A stretch of 64,000 bases of DNA from Desulfobulbus propionicus. GTDB taxonomy: Bacteria > Desulfobacterota > Desulfobulbia > Desulfobulbales > Desulfobulbaceae. Shown here one piece after another: positions 57,036 through 64,000 of the stretch. The notes under the pieces are model-generated. The model was given only the letters and a program-made list of their open reading frames with translations. It was not told the origin of the DNA and ran no database searches. Position 1 is the first letter of the stretch. Each line of letters starts with the position of its first letter. Location of the stretch: the NCBI GenBank assembly GCA_002746685.1, contig PDQK01000028.1, positions 25,890-89,889 of the forward strand, in the 5' to 3' direction. The position numbers were made by a program, and so were the translations under genes.

Positions 57036-57443
57036 ATGAAAAAATGCCTTGTCAGCGCCTGTCTCACCGGCCTTGCAACCCGTTACGACGGAAAAACCAA
57101 ACTCAGCCCACCATGTATGGCCCACGTACGGAACCATTTTTTTATTCCTGTTTGCCCGGAACAATTAGGTGGCTTAGCCACTCCCAGAACAGCTGCTGAC
57201 ATCATTGGCGGTAATGGATTTGATGTTCTTAAAGGTAAGGCTGTAGTTGTTGATCGTAATGGTGAAGATGTAACTGCCCAGTTTATCAAAGGTGCTGAAA
57301 TGACCCTCACCATTGCCAGGTTCCATGACATAACCACCTGCTACTTCAAAGCCAGAAGCCCCTCATGTGCCTTGAACGGGGTAACCGGAGTTGCAGCGGC
57401 TTTATTGCTCAACAATGGTATTACAATTATTGAATTCGAGTAA
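57036..57443 (+). CDS. DUF523 family protein
   Basis: A 135-residue protein. Signatures are CLVSACLTGLATRYDGKTK, VCPEQLGGLATPRTAADIIGGNG, DVLKGKAVVVDRNGEDVT and FKARSPSCALNGVTG. Conserved cysteines suggest metal or thiol chemistry, but the function is unknown. It has no operon partner; its 3' end is 45 bp from a MITE copy. Confidence 0.88.
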   Translation: MKKCLVSACLTGLATRYDGKTKLSPPCMAHVRNHFFIPVCPEQLGGLATPRTAADIIGGNGFDVLKGKAVVVDRNGEDVTAQFIKGAEMTLTIARFHDITTCYFKARSPSCALNGVTGVAAALLLNNGITIIEFE

Positions 57444-57488
57444 TTCTTTATTCACTCTGTGTGACCTGCTCACAAGGGCGGCATTTTT

Positions 57489-57644
57489 GCAACCACCCAC
57501 GGGATCTGTACTTCAGCGTTATACTCTACTGCTGACGGGTAACTCGTCTCAGATGCAATAGTATTGTGCAGGGGCTCTTTTCGCTATATAAGAGTATGCG
57601 AAAAAGAGCGATCGTACACAAATGAAAAGCCTGTGATCAGCTAC
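57489..57644. mobile_element. MITE-like element, copy E (156 bp), inserted at the tatC 3' end
   Basis: Left end GCAACCACCCACGGG; right end CCTGTGATCAGCTAC. The interior has a long stem, GCTCTTTTCGC with GCGAAAAAGAGC, and the shared AAGAGTATGCG. The flanking bases match only roughly (GCATTTTT and GGTTTTTC). The right end lies in the end of tatC on the minus strand and provides its stop codon. Confidence 0.8.
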
Positions 57645-58344
57645 GGTTTTTCTCTAAATTAAATATCCTGATCAACAAGATACCTGCTTCATACAGCAGA
57701 TACAATGGCCCCCCCATGAGAGCCATATTGACCACATCCGGAGTTGGTGTAAGCAGCGCAGCCAGAATGGCAATCCCCAAAACAGCAAAGCGACGGTTTT
57801 TCTCAAAAGTTTTCCTGCTGAAAATACCTACTTGAGCAGTAAAAATCATAAAAACAGGTAACTCAAAGATAACCCCAAAAGCCAGGATAAACAGGGTGGT
57901 AAAATTGACAAATCTACCAATGGAGATCACCGCTTTCATCTCTTCTGACTGAAAACCAAGCAGAAACTGCACCCCAAAGGGCAGAGTCACCAGAAAACAA
58001 AACAACGTGCCCGCATAAAAAAGCACACAAGTTGTAAAAACAAACCAAAAAAGCTTTGTTCCAGTAACGTGAAATGGCTTGCCAAGGGCCTTCCATACCA
58101 CATACATTAACAATGGCATTAAAGCGTAACTGGCTGCAAAAAAAGAAACTTTTACATGGGCCAGAAACGGTCCTGCCACAGAAAAAAAGTACAGCTGTTC
58201 CTCCAGGTGGTTCTGAAAAAAGGTAATCAAATTACTTGAGATACCAAAAACAATCCCGGTTAACAGGATAAGGCTGATACCCAGTAGCTTGATTGATTTT
58301 CTCAGCTCTGAGAGAAAAATGATGAAATTTTTGCTGACATTCAC
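57637..58344 (-). CDS. tatC: Sec-independent protein translocase TatC
   Basis: A membrane protein of six helices that binds twin-arginine signal peptides. The family start FLSELRKSIKLLGI is present, and FGVIFELPVFMIF and RRFAVLGIAILAALLTPTPD are typical. I chose GTG 58344 so that the ELR motif is 10 residues from the start; a TTG at 58410 is also possible. The last few residues and the stop come from the repeat copy E. No tatA or tatB is in the window. Confidence 0.88.
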   Translation of the reverse strand: MNVSKNFIIFLSELRKSIKLLGISLILLTGIVFGISSNLITFFQNHLEEQLYFFSVAGPFLAHVKVSFFAASYALMPLLMYVVWKALGKPFHVTGTKLFWFVFTTCVLFYAGTLFCFLVTLPFGVQFLLGFQSEEMKAVISIGRFVNFTTLFILAFGVIFELPVFMIFTAQVGIFSRKTFEKNRRFAVLGIAILAALLTPTPDVVNMALMGGPLYLLYEAGILLIRIFNLEKNRS

Positions 58345-58556
58345 TGGTAGAGCGTTATAAAAGTTAAGCGCATTGTAAAGAGGAACAAAAAGTAGCTCAG
58401 AAAATAGCAAAATCAGCTGAGATTAGCAATCAAATGCAGCTGTTCGATTGTAACTCCATAGCAGTTACCCGTTTTGGTTTGAGATTGCGTTTACCTTGGA
58501 GCCGTGCTAAGTAGAATCGCTATCCCCTATCTATTACATTTAAACAAAATATTGCC

Positions 58557-59834
58557 ATGTTAGAACTACGTTTTATCCGAGAAAACCTTGAACTTGTTCG
58601 TGAAAGAAGTTTGTTGCGTGGTGTTGACAACACTCTTTTTGATACCTTTTCAGCTGTCGATTCCAAACGCCTAGAACTGTTGGGCCAAGTTGAAGCACTT
58701 AAAAACAGACGTAATACAGTTTCCAGGGAAATCGCCCCGCTAAAGCAGGCTGGAAAGCATGTAGAAGCGGAACCGCTGATCAAAGAGATGCGAGAAGTGG
58801 GCGATACTATCAAAAAACTGGATGATGAGCTCGGCTCCATTGACGCTCAGCTCAAAGATTTGGTGCTCTCCATCCCAAACCTGTGTGCTCCTGATTGTCC
58901 CCAGGGAAAGGACGACAGCGATAATGTTGAGATAAAAAAATGGGGCACCCTGCCGCAGTTCTCCTTTGAGCCCAAACCGCACTGGGAACTAGGAGAGGAA
59001 CAAGATATTCTTGATTTTGAAACCTCTGCAAAGCTTTCCGGGGCGAGATTCTCCCTGCTTAAAGGGTTTGGATCACGGCTGTCCCGTGCATTGGTCAGTT
59101 TCTTTTTGGATCTCCACACCCAAAAGCATGGATACACAGAATTTATCCCGCCTTTCATGGTGAACTCAGCCACCATGACCGGAACCGGCCAGCTGCCCAA
59201 ATTTAAAGAAGATTTATTTAAAATTGATGACTGGGACCTCTGGTTGATCCCCACGGCTGAAGTGCCTCTGACGAATATCCATGCCGACCAAACCTTACGT
59301 GAGGAGCAACTGCCGCTGTACTACACGGCCTACACGCCATGTTTTCGTTCAGAGGCAGGTTCTTACGGAAAAGATACCCGCGGTTTGATTCGCCAACATC
59401 AGTTTGAAAAAGTAGAGTTGGTTAAGTTCACCACACCGGAACAGTCTGAGGCAGAGCTGGAAAAACTGCTTGGAGAAGCCGAGACCGTTCTCCAAATGCT
59501 GGAACTCCCTTACCGGGTAGTTAATCTGTGCAGTGGTGATCTTGGTTTCTCATCCTCCAAGACCTATGACATTGAGGTGTGGCTGCCAGGTCAAAATGCT
59601 TATCGCGAAATTTCCTCTTGCTCAAACTTCCTTGATTTCCAGGCCAGACGGGCAGGCATCCGTTACCGGCCCGAAGGGGAAAAGAAAAGCAAACTGGTAC
59701 ATACCCTGAATGGATCCGGGCTTGCAGTGGGGAGAACCCTGCTGGCAATTATGGAAAACTACCAGCAGGAAGATGGTTCCATTGCGCTGCCTAAGGTACT
59801 GGAGCCCTATTTTGAAAATCGCTTCTCAAGCTAA
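58557..59834 (+). CDS. serS: Seryl-tRNA synthetase
   Basis: A 425-residue class II synthetase. The N-terminal long coiled coil is [20 protein letters not shown], and motif 2 reads [21 protein letters not shown]. The serine-binding TAEVPLTN and the motif 3 segment [20 protein letters not shown] are clear. Length is usual. Confidence 0.96.
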   Translation: MLELRFIRENLELVRERSLLRGVDNTLFDTFSAVDSKRLELLGQVEALKNRRNTVSREIAPLKQAGKHVEAEPLIKEMREVGDTIKKLDDELGSIDAQLKDLVLSIPNLCAPDCPQGKDDSDNVEIKKWGTLPQFSFEPKPHWELGEEQDILDFETSAKLSGARFSLLKGFGSRLSRALVSFFLDLHTQKHGYTEFIPPFMVNSATMTGTGQLPKFKEDLFKIDDWDLWLIPTAEVPLTNIHADQTLREEQLPLYYTAYTPCFRSEAGSYGKDTRGLIRQHQFEKVELVKFTTPEQSEAELEKLLGEAETVLQMLELPYRVVNLCSGDLGFSSSKTYDIEVWLPGQNAYREISSCSNFLDFQARRAGIRYRPEGEKKSKLVHTLNGSGLAVGRTLLAIMENYQQEDGSIALPKVLEPYFENRFSS

Positions 59835-59867
59835 CACTAATACAGGTACACATTTACCGGGTAAGTA

Positions 59868-60284
59868 TTACAATTGTAACCTTCCCCCTGAGCACTCGGC
59901 AATTATCCTTGCTGTATCTGTTTGTTCCTGCGTGAAATCGGCGTCATGTCTCATTGAAACTATGGCGCAGGAAAAACCTCCGTCCTCATGACAAACAACT
60001 TGTGTTGCTGTCATGTGACCGGCTTGCTGGCCATATGTGGTATATGTCCAAGGGGTTTCTGATGAAGGTTCTCGTACAGTTATTTTGCCACCATCGGTGC
60101 AGACAATGTTCAGTTTTTGTGCTTTTAAGCAGGTTAGTTCTTCATTTTTTATGATAGAGGCATTCCATGATGAACCTTGTGTGGTGGCGAGTGTTGTAAC
60201 GCTTATAAATGACACCACAAAAACACAACAGCCAAGCAGCAAAAAAATGCTTCCGCGAGCCTTCTTTTCGAGTGAGGTATTCAT
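59868..60284 (-). CDS. Hypothetical exported or membrane-anchored protein
   Basis: A 138-residue protein. The N-terminus has a hydrophobic helix (SIFLLLGCCVFVVSFISVTTLA) that acts as a signal or anchor. The rest is polar with four cysteines in pairs, as in ELTCLKAQ, NIVCTDGG, VVCHEDGG and SCAIVS, suggesting disulfides in the periplasm. The ribosome-binding site AAAGGAG is good. I know no family. It marks the edge of a disturbed region. Confidence 0.6.
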   Translation of the reverse strand: MNTSLEKKARGSIFLLLGCCVFVVSFISVTTLATTQGSSWNASIIKNEELTCLKAQKLNIVCTDGGKITVREPSSETPWTYTTYGQQAGHMTATQVVCHEDGGFSCAIVSMRHDADFTQEQTDTARIIAECSGGRLQL

Positions 60285-60479
60285 AGATTTTAGCTCCTTT
60301 CTAGACGCTTGACCGTAGGTGGAACAAAGATGATTTTGCTTTTTACTCGGCGGTCAATAAGTTTTTCTTGCCAATCTAGATAATTCTAACTCGTAAATAA
60401 CAAATACCATATTTTGACTAATCAAAAAAGAATTTTTAGCAGCAGGTGTATTTTTTTTTGCTCCCTGAAAAGGTAACGT
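60285..60479. other. Spacer before the transposase remnants
   Basis: About 195 bp of AT-rich sequence with no ORF or clear terminator. It holds the promoter region of the minus-strand exported protein gene. The remnant transposase begins right after it. Confidence 0.4.
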
Positions 60480-61006
60480 CACCCGCCGGATACAGGAAAT
60501 TCCCGATCAACAGGAAGAGTTTGACCGGGCATATTCCTTGCGCCCATGTTTTTCCCTGGTCTTTGATCGAAAAGACTATAGCCCTGATCATATAACAGGA
60601 TGCGAAAATACATATTGCGACATTCCATAAATATCTCGGACAGGAGTGGCCTGAAGACGAATTTTTTAGAATACCAAGTCAAGCTGGTATCTACCAGAAG
60701 CGGACAGGTTCCGGATGCTTGGTATGCAGGGCAAGTACTTTATCGACACGATCAAGCGTATAGCCTATCGCTTGCCAAACCATGCGACGTCTGGATGATG
60801 CAGGAAGGCTGGTCTGCAGCTTGTAGGGGATGGCCGCAGACCTCTTACCGGATTACGAGCAGAAAAAGCTGATTGCCCAGCTGCATCAACCGGCAAACCG
60901 TGCCAGCGCTGAGACAATGCTCAAGATATTCCACGAATTCAACGCTACAAAGACGAGTTTCCCAGGAACCAAACTGTGCCTGGTTGGCAAACTGGTGTCC
61001 TCATAA
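60480..61006 (+). pseudogene. Decayed large transposase (DDE type), frameshifted
   Basis: Fragments in different frames line up with the C-terminal half of a long DDE-type transposase. They are TRRIQEIPDQQEEFDRAYSL with FSLVFDRKDYSPDHITG, then HKYLGQEWPEDEFFRIP, then GKYFIDTIKRIAYR, then RRLDDAGRLVCSL stopped by TAG, and GMAADLLPDYEQKKLIAQLH to NATKTSFPGTKLCLVGKL. At least two frameshifts and one stop are present. The assignment is from motif memory. Confidence 0.6.
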
Positions 61007-61039
61007 AATCTTCAGCGGTCAGGGGGCTGAAGTCACGTC

Positions 61040-61158
61040 AAGTGGGAATGCAAAATTTTAGAAGAAGACTTGCAGATTGACCATGTGCACATGATGATTT
61101 CAATACCACCGAAGTATTCAGTTGCTCAATTTGCAGGTTATATTCGGAAGGGGAATAT
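61040..61158 (+). pseudogene. IS200/IS605-family TnpA fragment
   Basis: The frame reads WECKILEEDLQIDHVHMMIS followed by IPPKYSVAQFAGYIRKGN. This matches the HUH region and following helix of IS200-type TnpA (the HVHM motif). Only about 40 residues remain, cut at a hairpin. It is 34 bp after the other transposase remnant. Confidence 0.7.
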
Positions 61159-61191
61159 ATTGGCTCAACGATTTTTTCCCGTTGAGCCAAT
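61159..61191. terminator. 12-bp perfect hairpin at the P-ATPase 3' end
   Basis: ATTGGCTCAACG (61159-61170) and CGTTGAGCCAAT (61180-61191) pair around a T-rich loop. The hairpin lies at the very end of the minus-strand P-ATPase gene. It may be its terminator or a subterminal hairpin of the IS200 relic. A T-tract after the stem is missing on the minus side. Confidence 0.5.
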
Positions 61192-61194
61192 ACG

Positions 61195-63075
61195 TTATCG
61201 TTCGAGCTTGAAGTGGAGGAGACGAGCTGAGTTCATCATGATCAGCAGGGCGTCAATATTGTGAATAACAGCTATTGTCACGGGGCCGACAAAGCCGGCA
61301 GCAGCAAGGGTAACGAAAAGAAAGCTAATGCCCAGAGCGATGGCAAAATTGATATTCATGACGATATGGGCCTCGCGGGCAAGTTGCACCATATGCACCA
61401 AGCGATCCAGACGACCGTGATTGAGCACCAGGTCGGCAGAGGCGAGAGCAACATCGGTATTCCCCCCACCGATAGCGCCCCCCACATTGCATGCTTTGAG
61501 CGCGAGTGCATCATTGATCCCATCGCCAACCATCATTACCCGACGACCTTCTTCCTGCTGCTGTTGCACCTGTTCCAGTTTCTGGGCAGGAAGTACATCC
61601 CCGACACCTATATCAATGTTCAACATTTTTTGTGTGTGTTCTACAACGCTGGTACGATCGCCAGAGATCAAGAGTTGACGACTGAAGCCCATATCACGAA
61701 GCTGGTTTAATGCATCTGGAGCTTCTGCACGAATGGTATCTGCGAGAAGAATCCAACCGAGAAAGCGGTCTTCGCAAGACAAGCCAACAATTGGACCATC
61801 ATGATCAGGCTCTGGCAGCATGGTTGCCTGGGCTTCATGATGCAAGGCTGCGCGACCGAGGCGATAGCGTTTACCCTCAATAATCGCTTCCACGCCACGT
61901 CCGGCGAGCTCATTGGCTTCTTCAAGAACAGGTGGCGTATCGGACTTCAGCATGGCCACAGCACGTGATGCAGGATGCGTTGATGCACCGGCCATGGCAG
62001 CAGCATGAGATTTCACCTGCTCCACGTCGACATTATCAGCACAGATGAAATCAACGACGCGCAAAGCGCCTTCGGTGACAGTGCCAGTTTTATCGAATAT
62101 AACTGTGTCGCATCGGGTGAGCTCTTCCATGAACGCCGTAGACTTGATCAATACGCCAAACCGGGTGGCAACAGCAATTGCCGCGACAGCAGTTGCAGGT
62201 GATGCCAGGGCCAATGCAGACGGACAAGCTGCGACCAAAACGGCCATCATGCTGGTCATGGAGCCGCTGACGAAAAAGACCATGAAAGAAACCATTAAAA
62301 CAACAGGCATGTAATAGCCTGCGTATCTCTCCAGCATGCGCACGACAGGGGGTTTACTGTTTTCTGCTTCCTGCATCAATTGAACCACGCGTCCGAGCGT
62401 AGTTTCGTTACCGGTCCCCAGGATCTTTGCTGTGATCAACCCTTCCATATTGATAGAGCCGGCAGAAACGGTATCATTAACCCCCACATCCAAAGGAATA
62501 GATTCTCCCGTGATAGCCGATGTATCGACAGCCGACTGGCCGGTGAGGACAATCACATCAGCCGGGACAAAGTCGCCAGGACGTAATTCGATAATGTCAT
62601 TTTTATTGAGCTCTGCCGCATACACGGTCTCCCAATCTGATCCGACTTGTCGTCTGGCAGTTGTTTCGGTCAAGGTACCAAGCGCAGCGATGGCTTCGCG
62701 GGTTCCAAAAAGACTACGCTCTTCCAGGATATGACCGGCGACCATGACCAGTGGTACTAAAGCTGCCGCATCCAGATGACCTGTAACCCATGCTGCGACG
62801 ATAGCTGTAATGACAAGCTGATCGGCCAATCCATTAATGTCATTGCTGAACAAGCCTTGCCAGGCATTATAAAAGAGCGGTATACTGATCAAAATAGATG
62901 AAAGCCCCACGCAGAGCAGTCCGAGATCTTGCTGGGGAGGGAACCACCAACGAATTGCCCAGCTTATTATTAAGAACCAACCGGCAACAGCGGCTAAAAC
63001 AAGACGGCCCCCCAGTGACCATTTTTCTTTCTGACTGATCACGGCGCCAGCGCCTGCATTTTCATGATGGCTCAT
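61195..63075 (-). CDS. Heavy-metal-type P-ATPase (CPS motif)
   Basis: A 626-residue P1B-like cation pump. The phosphorylation motif is DKTGTVTEGALRVV, the actuator TGES is present, and the hinge is VGDGINDALALKA. The membrane metal site reads ACPSALALASP, so CPS in place of CPC or CPH, and no N-terminal metal-binding domain is present. The metal cannot be predicted safely. It overlaps the upstream HflK-like gene by 4 bp (ATGA). Confidence 0.87.
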   Translation of the reverse strand: MSHHENAGAGAVISQKEKWSLGGRLVLAAVAGWFLIISWAIRWWFPPQQDLGLLCVGLSSILISIPLFYNAWQGLFSNDINGLADQLVITAIVAAWVTGHLDAAALVPLVMVAGHILEERSLFGTREAIAALGTLTETTARRQVGSDWETVYAAELNKNDIIELRPGDFVPADVIVLTGQSAVDTSAITGESIPLDVGVNDTVSAGSINMEGLITAKILGTGNETTLGRVVQLMQEAENSKPPVVRMLERYAGYYMPVVLMVSFMVFFVSGSMTSMMAVLVAACPSALALASPATAVAAIAVATRFGVLIKSTAFMEELTRCDTVIFDKTGTVTEGALRVVDFICADNVDVEQVKSHAAAMAGASTHPASRAVAMLKSDTPPVLEEANELAGRGVEAIIEGKRYRLGRAALHHEAQATMLPEPDHDGPIVGLSCEDRFLGWILLADTIRAEAPDALNQLRDMGFSRQLLISGDRTSVVEHTQKMLNIDIGVGDVLPAQKLEQVQQQQEEGRRVMMVGDGINDALALKACNVGGAIGGGNTDVALASADLVLNHGRLDRLVHMVQLAREAHIVMNINFAIALGISFLFVTLAAAGFVGPVTIAVIHNIDALLIMMNSARLLHFKLER

Positions 63076-63944
63076 GGTTGTGCTTCCACTGCGGATTTCG
63101 AGGACGAAGAAGTTGTAGTTGGTAAAATGACACGCAGGTTATCGTGATCGGGTACAATCATGGTTGAGTCTGCTTTATTAAAGAGACGATCAATACTGTC
63201 ACGCCACAAGCGATACAGTACGGTTTTGCGATCACTGCTATTGGCTTTGGACAAAGCGGTAATCGGCTTGGTACGGACAATCGCCTGACTGATCAACTCG
63301 TTGGCGGCTGCTTTCGCTGACCCGATGATCTGGGCGGCATCTTGCTGAGCCGTAGCAATGGTGTTTGCACGCCTACCTTCTGCTTCGGCAATGAGTTGAT
63401 CGGCTTGGCTCTGGGCACGCTGAGCTCGGTCGAAAGCATTCTGCGCGCCAGCAGGCAAGTTCGTGTTGAACTCCACAGTATCAATGGCCACAGCAAATGG
63501 CATGCTTCCAGAACTGCTTAACAGATCATTCATATTGGCCTCAATCAGTTGACGAATATGATCCTTGCCGGTAATGCGAATGGTCTTAAGATCTTCCTTG
63601 GCGCAAGTATGGATAGCGGCACGTTGAAATGCACGTCTGATCGCCTGCTCTACTCTTGGTAAGGAACCAATATCCCGCAATTGGCGCTTTTCCATTGGGT
63701 CAGCAAGAAAGGCATAAGTAATAGGATCCCGCACACGCCAGAAAATAGTTGCCCCCAGATGAATAGCGCCGTGATCGCCAGTCAGCAAATAGCCACCATT
63801 ATCTCGTGGGTCATAATTCACCCCTGTGGATCTGAAAGTGTCGACACTCAGGGAAAACTTGCGACTGGTGGATGGAATCAATCGGACCTCGCCAATAGGA
63901 GAGTAAGCGCCAAACGACCTACACCTTGCAGGAGTCTTTCTCAA
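63072..63944 (-). CDS. HflK-like SPFH/band 7 protein (5' end uncertain)
   Basis: A protein of the stomatin/prohibitin/HflK group. Visible parts include GAIHLGATIFWRVRDPITYAF, IGSLPRVEQAIRRAFQRAA and the coiled coil AQRAQSQADQLIAEAEGRRANTIATAQQDA. The usual N-terminal membrane anchor is missing. The open frame begins with a TTG at 63944, and the sequence upstream is open in another frame up to a TGA. A frameshift or a partial gene crossing the window edge is likely. It is coupled to the P-ATPase. Confidence 0.68.
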   Translation of the reverse strand: MRKTPARCRSFGAYSPIGEVRLIPSTSRKFSLSVDTFRSTGVNYDPRDNGGYLLTGDHGAIHLGATIFWRVRDPITYAFLADPMEKRQLRDIGSLPRVEQAIRRAFQRAAIHTCAKEDLKTIRITGKDHIRQLIEANMNDLLSSSGSMPFAVAIDTVEFNTNLPAGAQNAFDRAQRAQSQADQLIAEAEGRRANTIATAQQDAAQIIGSAKAAANELISQAIVRTKPITALSKANSSDRKTVLYRLWRDSIDRLFNKADSTMIVPDHDNLRVILPTTTSSSSKSAVEAQP

Positions 63945-64000
63945 GGGTTACGTTCCACGGCAGCAGCGCGGTATAATCGGCCAAAGTATTTGCTGTAGGC

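Noticed and set aside
47739..57644. Repeat family as integron attC sites or CRISPR repeats
   Set aside because: The spacing is tens of kilobases, the ends are long inverted repeats with flanking duplications, and no integrase or spacer array is present.
60479..60682. Minus-strand ORF of 67 codons in the remnant region
   Set aside because: The opposite strand reads as transposase fragments in pieces, so this is a shadow of a decayed gene.

Overview
The window reads as a chromosomal segment of a sulfate-reducing or sulfur-disproportionating bacterium of the Desulfobacterota, most likely order Desulfobulbales. The main evidence is a complete dissimilatory sulfite reductase operon, dsrA-dsrB-dsrD (34.1-36.9 kb). 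It is supported by DsrE-family and FmdB-like small proteins, a UbiD-family decarboxylase of the long form, F0 ATP synthase genes separated from F1, and a dnaG-rpoD macrodomain. Genus cannot be fixed by eye. Most of the window is ordinary, densely packed core genome. I found no tRNA, rRNA or CRISPR array.

Layout. 0-8.8 kb: a partial gene, a DMT-type exporter, a PfkB sugar kinase, a DUF2971 protein, a KdnB-like dehydrogenase, a DsrE-like protein, a small CxxCxGxG protein, and a minus-strand operon aroK-glgA-TPR protein. 8.9-16.7 kb: orphan cbpM, rmuC, a glycine-zipper lipoprotein, yjbQ, a ubiD homologue, rluB, an HU/IHF gene, and minus-strand rimO with a nucleoside phosphorylase. 16.8-19.9 kb: hemL-atpZ-atpI-atpB-atpE. 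20-28.6 kb: trxA, a bamD-like gene, a split kinase/phosphotransferase pair, a fused secDF, ykgJ, HD and HAD hydrolases, and a DUF4388 protein. 28.9-31.3 kb: a membrane protein with a ubiquitin-conjugating-enzyme-like N-terminus and no catalytic cysteine. 31.3-34 kb: kdsD, an AcuI-like reductase, birA. 34-37 kb: dsrABD. 37-44.3 kb: dnaG-rpoD-dprA-rpe-pgi, all on the minus strand. 44.4-53.2 kb: a Ca/Na antiporter, a divergent diadenylate-cyclase-domain protein, DUF1178, a DUF1538-DUF1538-PII cluster, an exported ATP-dependent DNA ligase, and an outer-membrane beta-barrel. 53.2-59.9 kb: upp-uraA, a family 4 UDG-like protein, fmdB-like, ftsB, DUF523, tatC, serS. 59.9-64 kb: an exported small protein, a graveyard of decayed transposases, then a metal-type P-ATPase overlapping an HflK-like SPFH gene. 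This last block looks acquired.

The most interesting structural signal is a family of five short non-coding repeats at about 3.1, 26.6, 47.7, 51.5 and 57.5 kb. They have GTAAC...GTTAC inverted ends, and three copies are flanked by 7-8 bp direct repeats. They look like non-autonomous transposable elements (MITEs), and their ends and duplication length fit the IS66 family. One copy supplies the stop codon of tatC. Other points to revisit are the E2-like membrane protein, the diadenylate-cyclase domain with an altered RHR motif, the DUF1538/PII cluster, and the paired regulatory dyads upstream of trxA, dsrA and cbpM.
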